DNA of 64,000 nt from Lachnospira multipara ATCC 19207 (GTDB taxonomy: Bacteria > Bacillota > Clostridia > Lachnospirales > Lachnospiraceae), in assembly GCF_000424105.1 (NCBI RefSeq), contig NZ_AUJG01000014.1, positions 1 through 64,000 on the forward strand, given 5' to 3'. A program made the translations under genes and the position numbers. Below the pieces are notes generated by a model that was not told the DNA's origin, searched no databases, and was given only the letters and a program-made list of their open reading frames with translations. Positions 1 through 7,335 of the stretch are shown here, piece by piece (the stretch's first letter is position 1; every line of letters begins with the position of its first letter).

Positions 1-204
<204 letters not shown>

Positions 205-450
205 AGTTTTACCTTAGCTTAGTTCTGAACGAACTAGCTTAATAGTTTTGTTTCCGTTTAACATTACTGTTATAAGGATAATCATTTCAAAACAATTTCT
301 TGCTTTACGATTGATTACTCGCTTGAATATTTCAAAGAATTTTCAAGGTTGTCATTCTGTTCAGTTGTCAAGGATCTATATCTTCAAAGCCTTGTGTTTA
401 CTGGCTTTGTTGATGTTTTGTTGTCGTTGCTGTATCGCAGCGACTTGTAT

Positions 451-479
451 ATATTATCATCTAGGCCACTTAATGTCAA
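451..479 (-). promoter_or_regulatory. rRNA operon promoter
   Basis: On the minus strand TTGACA (474-479), a 17-nt spacer and TAATAT (451-456) make a near-consensus sigma-A promoter about 240 nt ahead of 16S. Transcription would start near 444. The leader between it and 16S contains hairpins with arms 385-391/403-409 and a larger one at about 423-444, as expected for rRNA leader processing. The 205-696 stretch otherwise holds no gene. Confidence 0.8.
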
Positions 480-634
480 CAACTTTTTTCCTTTTTTTCG
501 CCTACTTTTTTACTGTACTTTTTATACTTATCAATACTTTAGTTTGCATTTCTCATTCAAGCCGCAAAAATACTGTATTTTCTGCAATTCAACACCATGA
601 TTTCTCCGAAAGAGAAATTTCCTATAAAAGTAAA

Positions 635-656
635 AAAGACCTCGCAAGAGGTCTTT
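635..656 (-). terminator. Terminator of the peptide operon
   Basis: Inverted repeat AAAGACCTC (635-643) / GAGGTCTTT (648-656) with a 4-nt loop; on the minus strand the stem runs into T residues. It lies 40 nt past the last gene of the peptide operon and isolates it from the rRNA promoter. Confidence 0.85.
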
Positions 657-696
657 AAAGCTATATTTATTACTATTCATTTCTATACTTCACAAA

Positions 697-1365
697 TCAC
701 TTATACGCATTTTTATGAATCTCTTCCTTATATACTTTTGCAGAATATGCATTACAAACAAGAATTTCTATTAAAATCATAGCTAAAAATACAAAGTAGG
801 CGTATAAATTTGCCATTACAATAGACATAACAATTAATACTGCTGCCACTATAAAGCTTAAAATGGAAGCTAATTTATTAGTTTTATTCCATGTATCCTT
901 ATCTTTTAATGTATAGGTATTTCTATATCCCCACACTGTGTTTTGTTTTAATCTTGCACATGCTATAGAAATTCCTATAAATAATATTGCAGTTACAAAT
1001 AAAGATACACTTATAAGGTTTAGACTAGCATTGTAAGCACTATTCATCTTTAGTCTTATTAGACCATATTCATAATAAGCACTAAGAATTGTTACATAGG
1101 CTATTATTAAATAAGTTATTCCTATCATCATAAGTCTATCTTTTTCCTTAGACTTTGGATCTGACTTAATTATATAGTCTGCTAATTCAAAAATAACCAA
1201 GGAAAATAATAAGCCTATTGAAGCCCCTATAAAACTAACCATATCATCCCCTAGACTAATTCCTAGTATTTTTGGTATGGCAAATGTTACAAAAGCATTT
1301 GCTATTACAATTAATAATACTAATATTAACCTTATACTTTTTAATCTTTTATATGTGCTTATCAT
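697..1365 (-). CDS. SdpI-like membrane protein, probable self-immunity protein
   Basis: A 222-aa protein with about six hydrophobic segments (near residues 10-32, 42-64, 80-98, 112-136, 166-188 and 189-208). Residues 142-167 between the last segments carry the SdpI/YhfL family signature: WGYRNTYT, then LKDKDTW, then NKTNKLAS. In Bacillus subtilis SdpI gives immunity to the SdpC peptide toxin and senses it. The start codon overlaps the upstream gene's end by 17 nt, so the two are translationally coupled. Its place at the end of a peptide-modification operon suggests it protects the producer from the operon's peptide. The family match is by eye; the immunity role is inferred. Confidence 0.72.
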   Translation of the reverse strand: MISTYKRLKSIRLILVLLIVIANAFVTFAIPKILGISLGDDMVSFIGASIGLLFSLVIFELADYIIKSDPKSKEKDRLMMIGITYLIIAYVTILSAYYEYGLIRLKMNSAYNASLNLISVSLFVTAILFIGISIACARLKQNTVWGYRNTYTLKDKDTWNKTNKLASILSFIVAAVLIVMSIVMANLYAYFVFLAMILIEILVCNAYSAKVYKEEIHKNAYK

Positions 1366-2131
1366 AAATACATACTGCCCCCATTATATTTTCATCATCT
1401 AATTCTACAATCTTTTTAAACCCTATTTTTTCAAGAAAGACTGCATTTTCATCAATAAACTTATCTTTATTATTCAATATTCTAACCTTTGATATTTTCA
1501 CTTTTTCAGAAAACATATTTAAAATTTTCCGTTCCATTAATTGATAAGATTTTATAGCATTTTCTATTCCTAGTTTTTCATCAAAAATCATATCTTTAAT
1601 TTTTACAACTTTTGTTATCCCTATAGGTTTACATTCAAATGCTGCAAAAGCAACAATTTCATTGTTTTTTTGTACAAATAATTGATATTCTTCTCCTTGC
1701 ATTTCTCTCATTCTTAGCATAACCGAATCATAATACATATTATTATCTATACAAAAATTAATCGAACTTATTTTTAAGCGTGATTGTATAAAAGACGAAA
1801 CCAACTTGTAAAATTTATCACCATTAAATATTGCAACATCATCTTTTAATTCATATTCACTTTGCTCCATTGATATTATACCATATAATTCAAAACATTT
1901 CATCATACTGTAAACATCTCTTTTTACAATGTTTTTATCAACTTTTGGATACAATTCACATATACTATTTGTTATTGACTCAACTGATGAATGCTCATTT
2001 AATCTATCATAGATTTGTTTTCCTGTTTTATTTAAACCAAATTTATAAACACCTTTATCTACCACAAATCTATAACAGTTACTTGTTTCTTCTTTTATAA
2101 TCACATTATTATTTTTAACTTTATACAGCAT
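1349..2131 (-). CDS. PqqD-like RiPP recognition protein fused to a GNAT-like domain
   Basis: A 260-aa protein. Residues 1 to about 95 look like a PqqD fold (RiPP recognition element): a short beta start, then FGLNKTGKQIYDRLNE and a helical part ending near MEQSEYEL. PqqD domains bind leader peptides and present them to radical SAM enzymes. Residues about 150-260 look like a GNAT acyltransferase, with the NNEIVAFAAFE strand and the late AVFLEKIGFKKI motif. It has a good AGGAG ribosome site and overlaps the end of the radical SAM gene by 11 nt. Inference: it delivers the precursor to the enzyme and may also acylate it. The PqqD call is fairly firm, the GNAT part less so. Confidence 0.68.
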   Translation of the reverse strand: MLYKVKNNNVIIKEETSNCYRFVVDKGVYKFGLNKTGKQIYDRLNEHSSVESITNSICELYPKVDKNIVKRDVYSMMKCFELYGIISMEQSEYELKDDVAIFNGDKFYKLVSSFIQSRLKISSINFCIDNNMYYDSVMLRMREMQGEEYQLFVQKNNEIVAFAAFECKPIGITKVVKIKDMIFDEKLGIENAIKSYQLMERKILNMFSEKVKISKVRILNNKDKFIDENAVFLEKIGFKKIVELDDENIMGAVCIYDKHI

Positions 2132-3098
2132 TCTTTTTTTCTCCTATATAAAACTTATAGTAATCATCACCCTGAAACCTATTAATTTCATTGACATCAC
2201 TCATATTCTCAATCAATGTATTAAAATCTTTGTTATACCAAATATCACTATAACCGTTTTCCCAATAATAATGTAAATTATTATCCCTTAAATTTCCAAC
2301 TATATAAGGTAAATAGGGTGAAATTGCTACATCTCCATTTGCTCTAATTACAAATTGAGGAGCTTTAAGACCGATATTCTTGTTATTAGGCAGCCTATAA
2401 AACTGATCCAATGGATCTCCCCATTCTATATCTAGTCCTCTGCTCAAGCACTTATTTTTGAAAGTATTGATATTATTTCTAAAATAAGCGTACTGATTAC
2501 TATCTAACAAAATATTATTTATATTGCAGGCTCTTCCCATAGGTATCATTGGCATAAATCTTACTTTTTCAACCTTTAGTGTGCATAATAATTCTAAATA
2601 CTCTTCTAAATATAAATAATTCATTTCATTAACAGAAAAAGAAACTAATGTATCAAAGCCAACATCCTTAGAAATCTTAATTGCATTTACTGCTTTTTCA
2701 AAAGCACCATTACATCTTCGGAAATTATCATGTTGAAACGAATTTGCACCATCTAAACTTATTTGTAGCATATTTAATCCTGCTGCCTTTAGCTCATTTG
2801 CAAATTCATATGTTATCTTTGATCCGTTTGATACCATATTTACAGAACCCACAGAAGGCGATAGTGTTTTTATTATATCTAATAAATTGTTTCTTAACGT
2901 AGGTTCACCACCACATAGACAAACAGAATCTGGTTTAAATAGCGATATTTCTTTAGCAATGTTTTCAACTTCATCATCTGTTAATTCATCACTCATTGTT
3001 TGACCACTGTTATTGTAGCAATGTACACATCTATAATTACAAGCAGATGTTACATCAAACATAAAAAATTCCGGACCTTTAATATTAATATACTTCAT
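2121..3098 (-). CDS. Radical SAM peptide-modifying enzyme with a cysteine-free SPASM-like C-terminus
   Basis: A 325-aa protein from the ATG at 3098 (MKYINIKG). An in-frame TTG at 3125 would overlap the precursor gene and is less likely. The CxxxCxxC motif (Cys20, 24, 27) binds the 4Fe-4S cluster that cleaves SAM; GGEP is at 63-66. Near residues 245-270 the sequence follows the SPASM/PqqE-like pattern (ANGDVAISPYLPY then IVGNLRDN), but the usual cysteines are missing and no Cys occurs after about residue 225. It starts 1 nt after the precursor stop. It should modify that peptide. Without auxiliary clusters and with a Cys-poor substrate, thioether formation is unlikely; epimerisation or C-C linkage is possible. 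Confidence 0.85.
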   Translation of the reverse strand: MKYINIKGPEFFMFDVTSACNYRCVHCYNNSGQTMSDELTDDEVENIAKEISLFKPDSVCLCGGEPTLRNNLLDIIKTLSPSVGSVNMVSNGSKITYEFANELKAAGLNMLQISLDGANSFQHDNFRRCNGAFEKAVNAIKISKDVGFDTLVSFSVNEMNYLYLEEYLELLCTLKVEKVRFMPMIPMGRACNINNILLDSNQYAYFRNNINTFKNKCLSRGLDIEWGDPLDQFYRLPNNKNIGLKAPQFVIRANGDVAISPYLPYIVGNLRDNNLHYYWENGYSDIWYNKDFNTLIENMSDVNEINRFQGDDYYKFYIGEKKNAV

Positions 3099-3099
3099 C

Positions 3100-3309
3100 T
3101 TATTTTTTCCCACTCGCTGCAGCAACTAAATTCAATGCAATCTCAGCATTAAATACTAAAGTTGTATTAACCACCGTATACTCAGCTGCTGCCAACACTA
3201 TAACACCTGCCAAACCAGCTGCCAAAACAACCGCAAAAGCACCTTGCACTGTATTAAGATTATTACTTGATAAATCACAATAATCAGGGCTTTCATAATC
3301 ATTATTCAT
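3100..3309 (-). CDS. Putative ribosomal peptide (RiPP/bacteriocin) precursor
   Basis: A 69-aa peptide with a strong GGAGG site. Residues 1-22 are polar and acidic (MNNDYESPDYC..., the only Cys at 11) and look like a leader. Residues 23-65 are very hydrophobic: GAFAVVLAAGLAGVIVLAAA, then EYTVVNTTLVF, then NAEIALNLVAAA, ending SGKK. The pattern resembles two membrane helices, as in SdpC or circular bacteriocins. It is the first gene of the operon, just ahead of a radical SAM gene, which is the usual RiPP arrangement. No double-glycine cleavage site is clear, though the leader could end near Gly23. I know of no named family for it. Confidence 0.75.
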   Translation of the reverse strand: MNNDYESPDYCDLSSNNLNTVQGAFAVVLAAGLAGVIVLAAAEYTVVNTTLVFNAEIALNLVAAASGKK

Positions 3310-3332
3310 AAAATATTACCTCCATTTCATTT

Positions 3333-3350
3333 ATATTGACATGTTAATAT
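3333..3350. promoter_or_regulatory. Near-perfect palindrome, candidate XRE operator
   Basis: ATATTGACATGTTAATAT is an 18-bp palindrome with one mismatched pair, centred on ACATGT. It covers the proposed -10 of the precursor operon and lies in the divergent region beside the XRE gene, where a repressor would bind. A second dyad, ATGATT-4-AATCAT, lies at 3381-3396. The assignment is an inference. Confidence 0.45.
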
Positions 3351-3369
3351 TTTTATTTTTTTAAATCAA
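3341..3369 (-). promoter_or_regulatory. Probable promoter of the peptide operon
   Basis: On the minus strand TTGATT (3364-3369), a 17-nt spacer and TAACAT (3341-3346). Each box matches consensus at four of six positions. The start would fall near 3334, about 25 nt ahead of the precursor ATG. Confidence 0.45.
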
Positions 3370-3405
3370 TAACATTTATGATGATTCTTTAATCATTTTA
3401 TATTA

Positions 3406-3434
3406 TTGACACTCTTTTAATGCATTGTTAAAAT
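3406..3434 (+). promoter_or_regulatory. Promoter of the XRE regulator gene
   Basis: TTGACA (3406-3411), a 17-nt spacer and TAAAAT (3429-3434) form a near-consensus sigma-A promoter about 30 nt ahead of the regulator start. Confidence 0.75.
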
Positions 3435-3466
3435 TAAAACAATATGACATCTTTGGAGGAGACAGC

Positions 3467-3724
3467 ATGAATCAACAAATAGGCAAAAGAATCAAGCAAC
3501 TTCGTACAGAAAAAGAACTTTCTCGAGAAGACCTAGCTTTTAAAATAGGAATTTCAACAGCTCAATTATATAGAATCGAAACCAAAGGAGCTAATTTTTC
3601 TATTGATACCTTAATGGAACTGTGTAATTATTTTAACGTTGATAGTAATTATATATTAAACGGTATCATAACTGACTACTTTATAAAAAATAAAATCAAA
3701 GATATAATTGATGATTGGATATAA
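3467..3724 (+). CDS. XRE-family transcriptional regulator
   Basis: An 85-aa protein from the ATG at 3467, which has GGAGGA at good spacing; an earlier in-frame start at 3425 lacks a ribosome site. It is almost entirely one Cro/cI helix-turn-helix: KRIKQLRTEKELSREDLAFK, then IGISTAQLYRIE and a closing helix to about residue 66, with a short C-terminal helix. It has no ligand or dimerisation domain. It is divergent from the peptide operon and separated from it by palindromes, so it probably controls that operon and perhaps itself. Confidence 0.9.
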   Translation: MNQQIGKRIKQLRTEKELSREDLAFKIGISTAQLYRIETKGANFSIDTLMELCNYFNVDSNYILNGIITDYFIKNKIKDIIDDWI

Positions 3725-3870
3725 TATATATACATCTATATCGTAAACTAATTATTTCAAAAATATTCCCTAATTTATCAGATTGTAACGACTTTAATAT
3801 AATTATACGTTTTTCACTTCTTATATAATATTGCATTTAAAGCATTATAATATTATCAAAAACATATATA

Positions 3871-3912
3871 AAAAGACCCTCGTTCTCAAAATTGAAGAAC
3901 GGGGGTCTTTTA
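3871..3912. terminator. Bidirectional terminator
   Basis: A stem of AAAAGACCCTCGTTCT against AGAACGGGGGTCTTTT with A/T tracts on both sides. It lies between the converging regulator gene (+) and YcxB-like gene (-) and could serve both. Confidence 0.85.
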
Positions 3913-3916
3913 TATT

Positions 3917-4438
3917 CTAAAATTTAATTGCGCATTTATTTTTATCAACGTTATCTGTGATTATCTGTGGAATTGCTTTCTTCTCTTCTTGTGTCATATC
4001 TTTAGTATTAAGCATTACAATCATCTTAGAGCCATTAAATAGCATGTAGTAACCATACTTATAATAAGCTGTTGTGCAATCATTCCATTCATAATTATAC
4101 TTTAAATCATGTTCTGGAATATCTGCTAAAATTCCAGACTTAGTTACTGTCATGATGCACTTAGCTTCTTCTGCAGGGTCTCTATGCTTTAAATGATAAT
4201 TCACACTACTTTTAAATTGATATAAAAATATAAATAGTGGATATGCTACACAAACCGCATAAATAACAAGTAAAAAGTAAGTATAATATCCTGCTGCAAG
4301 TAAGCAAATACTTACTATAGCAGGTAAAACAGTCAATATTGTTTCAATCGGATTTCTAATAAATCGATTCCAGAAAACAATTTTTTTATAATCATCGCCT
4401 TTTGCTTTAAGGCTTGTTTCATATTTAATCATATCCAT
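3917..4438 (-). CDS. YcxB-like membrane protein
   Basis: A 173-aa protein with two membrane helices near residues 33-55 and 57-77, followed by a soluble domain resembling the YcxB-like C-terminal domain (ILADIPEHDLKYNYEWNDCTTAYYK, here given as its parts ILADIPEH and YEWNDCTTAYY, then MIVMLNTKDM). The function of this family is unknown. It follows the glycosyltransferase gene after 20 nt and probably shares its transcript. The family assignment is by eye. Confidence 0.6.
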   Translation of the reverse strand: MDMIKYETSLKAKGDDYKKIVFWNRFIRNPIETILTVLPAIVSICLLAAGYYTYFLLVIYAVCVAYPLFIFLYQFKSSVNYHLKHRDPAEEAKCIMTVTKSGILADIPEHDLKYNYEWNDCTTAYYKYGYYMLFNGSKMIVMLNTKDMTQEEKKAIPQIITDNVDKNKCAIKF

Positions 4439-4458
4439 TTTTACACCAGCCCTTATTC

Positions 4459-5481
4459 CTAGTTAAATCCAATTAACTTATTCATTACTTTATAGCCAGT
4501 TTTAGAAATTCCACGGCCTAGCGGTCCACCTGGGATATTAACTGACCATCCAAGGGCACAAAATCTCAATTCTTTATAAAGATTCTTATCCTTATTCTTT
4601 ACAAATTGCCATAATTCCTTTTTCTTAGCTAAATCTTCTTTAGTTCCCGAAATTATAAGGAAAATTGAAGAAATTTCCATCATAATACGAAGGTAGTTTC
4701 TCATATAATAACGACATTTTTCATTATTATGTTCTATAGATAAATACGATTCAATCATTCTCTTTGTTACGCGAAGCTGTTGATCAATTCTGCTTATCAT
4801 AACTTTTTCGTTAACTGACTGATCATCTCTTCCTATAAAATATCTATAGAAATTAGTATCGATATAATACATCTTATTTACACATGGTAATGGTTCAAAT
4901 ACAAAAATATTATCCACATAGAATGTATGCTTTGGTAATTCTAAGCTACATTTTCTAAGTACTTCTGTCTTATAAATTACTGAATGCATTAATATATACT
5001 GATCTACTTTAAATTTAGCTAACATCTCATCCCATGTAAACATCTTCTCTATTGGGAATACATTACGGTAGTGTATTACTCTCTTTTTTGTAACTCCTAC
5101 CTTCTCATATACATAATTAGCTATAACCATATCTGGTTCGTTATCTTCTTCAAAGCTCTTTAATGTCTTAATTACCTTTTTTAAGCTTTTTTCATCTACC
5201 CAGTCATCGCTATCTACAACTTTATAAAAACGTCCTGTGGCATTTCTTAATCCTGTATTTACAGCTTCTCCATGTCCACCGTTTTCCTGATGTATAGCTC
5301 TTACTATATTTGGATATTCTTTTTCATATTTTTTAGCTATTTCAAGCGTATTATCCTTAGTTGATCCATCATCTACGATAATGATTTCTACGTCTGTGCC
5401 TCCCACTAACAAAGAGTTGATACATTTTTCCATGTATGCTGCTGAGTTGTAACAAGGTATTGCAAATGTTATAAGTTTCAT
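4459..5481 (-). CDS. Family 2 glycosyltransferase
   Basis: A 340-aa protein starting at the ATG at 5481 (MKLITFAIPCYNS); the longer reading frame to 5562 runs into argS and has no better site. The N-terminal half is a GT-A fold with the nucleotide-binding DDGSTKDNT and the VVDSDDWVDE (DxD) motif near residue 90. The C-terminal part is helical without clear membrane spans. GT2 enzymes move sugars from nucleotide donors to glycan or lipid acceptors; the acceptor cannot be told here. It lies 62 nt after argS, and no other polysaccharide genes are adjacent. Confidence 0.88.
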   Translation of the reverse strand: MKLITFAIPCYNSAAYMEKCINSLLVGGTDVEIIIVDDGSTKDNTLEIAKKYEKEYPNIVRAIHQENGGHGEAVNTGLRNATGRFYKVVDSDDWVDEKSLKKVIKTLKSFEEDNEPDMVIANYVYEKVGVTKKRVIHYRNVFPIEKMFTWDEMLAKFKVDQYILMHSVIYKTEVLRKCSLELPKHTFYVDNIFVFEPLPCVNKMYYIDTNFYRYFIGRDDQSVNEKVMISRIDQQLRVTKRMIESYLSIEHNNEKCRYYMRNYLRIMMEISSIFLIISGTKEDLAKKKELWQFVKNKDKNLYKELRFCALGWSVNIPGGPLGRGISKTGYKVMNKLIGFN

Positions 5482-5543
5482 AATTTTACCCCATTTTTTA
5501 TTAATGCCAACTAAATTAATATTTAATTGGCATTTAGTTTTTA

Positions 5544-7322
5544 TTACATACGGTCTGGGCACTCAAATGCAAGTAAGTCAATACATGTTTCAAGTACTCT
5601 CTCAGTTAAATCTAATAATGAAATATAGCCTGCCTTAAGGCTTTCATCTTCCTCTGCTAAAATCTTTGTATCATGATAGAATCCGTTGAATGTGTTAGAT
5701 ACTTCATAAATGTACTGACAGATTCTATGTGGTGCATTGTCATGATATGCACTTTCAATTACATCAGCAAATTTTACAAGGGATAATGAAAGTGCCTTCT
5801 GACTATCCTTTGTTGTTGGAAGAATTGCTCCTTCTTCTACCTTTCCACCCTGTTCAATATACTTAGCAATAATTGACTTAATTCTTACGATAGTATAAAG
5901 AATGTATGGACCTGTGTTTCCTTCAAATGATGCAAATCTATCTACATCAAACACATAATCTTTAGAAGCCTGATTAGAAAGATCACCATACTTAAGAGCT
6001 GCTAATCCTACAACCTTTGATATGTTCTTAGCTTCTTCATCAGATACCTCTCTATTATCCTTAACCTTATTGTAAACAGCCTCGTTAATATCTGCAATTA
6101 AGTGTTCAAGTCTCATAACTCCGCCGGCACGTGTCTTAAATGGCTTTCCATCCTTACCATTCATTGTACCAAAGCCAACAAATGTTAAATTAGCATCTGG
6201 CTTAACAATTCCAGCCTTCTTAGCTACTCTAAAGAACTGTGTATAATGTAATTCCTGTCTTTTATCTGCAAGATATACATATGCATCTGGGCTATATAAT
6301 TTCTCTCTTTCTACTAGTGTTGCAAGATCTGATGTTGCATAAAGTGCTGCACCATCTGACTTTCTTACGATACATGGAGGTAATTCCTTAGAATCTGTTT
6401 CCTCCTGGATATCTACAACAATAGCGCCCTGACTTTCATGTGCTATGCCATCTGCTATCATCTTATCTACCATTTCGTCTATATATGGCTGAGCATCTGA
6501 TTCACCCTTCCATAATTCAAATGATACATTTAAGTTATCGTAGTTTTTCTTTAAATCTGCCTTTGAAATTGTCATAATATGATTCCAAAGAGCACGGCAT
6601 GCCTTATCGCCCTTCTGAAGCTTTAATGTTGAAAGATGTGCTCTTTCTTTAAAGGCTCTTCCTTCATCTGTATCTTCTTTTGACTTCTTTGAAGCTGCTG
6701 GATAGATTTCCTCTAATTCAGAAATTGTAAATGGAGCCTCTGTTGGATATTCTCCTGTGTAGTTTTCATCAAAATAACATAAATCTGGCTTTCTATCACG
6801 AAGCTCTTCTATAATAAGACCCATCTGAAGTCCCCAGTCTCCTAAGTGAACGTCACCTATTGTCTTATTTCCTACATAATTATTGATTCTCTTTACTGAT
6901 TCACCAATTACTGCTGAACGAAGATGTCCAACATGAAGTGGCTTAGCTGCATTAGCTCCACCGTAATCAACGATTACTGTCTTATTTCCTTCTTTATTAA
7001 CATAGCCAAATTTGTCTGTCTTAGCCATTTCATTAACATAGCCTGTAATAAATTCTGGACTTACTGTCATATTAATAAATCCAGGCTTTACACTTTCTAC
7101 CTTACTAAACATCTTATTGTCAGTTAAATTAGCTACCACATCATCAGCTATCATAAATGGTGCTTTTTTTAGAGCTTTTGCTGCTGCCATTGCACCGTTA
7201 CACTGATATTCGCAAAGATCTGGTCTATTAGAAATATTCACCTTAGCATAGCTAGTATCTACGTCTGCTTTAGTAAATGCTTCCTGTAATTCTTCTGTAA
7301 TTAATTCTATAACTGTCTTCAT
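5544..7322 (-). CDS. argS: Arginyl-tRNA synthetase
   Basis: A 592-aa class I synthetase that charges tRNA-Arg. It has the N-terminal Add-1 region, the HIGH-type motif AAKPLHVGHLRS near residue 130, the FKTRAGGVMRLEHL segment that takes the place of KMSKS in ArgRS, and the DALR anticodon-binding domain at the C-terminus, ending in FECPDRM. The length is normal. It starts 13 nt after the TruA-like gene, so the two are likely co-transcribed. Confidence 0.97.
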   Translation of the reverse strand: MKTVIELITEELQEAFTKADVDTSYAKVNISNRPDLCEYQCNGAMAAAKALKKAPFMIADDVVANLTDNKMFSKVESVKPGFINMTVSPEFITGYVNEMAKTDKFGYVNKEGNKTVIVDYGGANAAKPLHVGHLRSAVIGESVKRINNYVGNKTIGDVHLGDWGLQMGLIIEELRDRKPDLCYFDENYTGEYPTEAPFTISELEEIYPAASKKSKEDTDEGRAFKERAHLSTLKLQKGDKACRALWNHIMTISKADLKKNYDNLNVSFELWKGESDAQPYIDEMVDKMIADGIAHESQGAIVVDIQEETDSKELPPCIVRKSDGAALYATSDLATLVEREKLYSPDAYVYLADKRQELHYTQFFRVAKKAGIVKPDANLTFVGFGTMNGKDGKPFKTRAGGVMRLEHLIADINEAVYNKVKDNREVSDEEAKNISKVVGLAALKYGDLSNQASKDYVFDVDRFASFEGNTGPYILYTIVRIKSIIAKYIEQGGKVEEGAILPTTKDSQKALSLSLVKFADVIESAYHDNAPHRICQYIYEVSNTFNGFYHDTKILAEEDESLKAGYISLLDLTERVLETCIDLLAFECPDRM

Positions 7323-7335
7323 TTATCCTCCTAAA

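Noticed and set aside
248-782. Plus-strand ORFs between 16S and the SdpI-like gene
   Set aside because: The region contains the rRNA promoter and leader on the opposite strand; the ORFs have no ribosome site or recognisable protein features.
3100-3309. Sactipeptide precursor
   Set aside because: Only one cysteine, in the leader, and no Cys in the enzyme's C-terminal region, so thioether crosslinks are unlikely.
3336-3341. TTGACA on the plus strand as a -35 for the XRE gene
   Set aside because: No -10 at a suitable distance; the TTGACA at 3406 with TAAAAT is much better.
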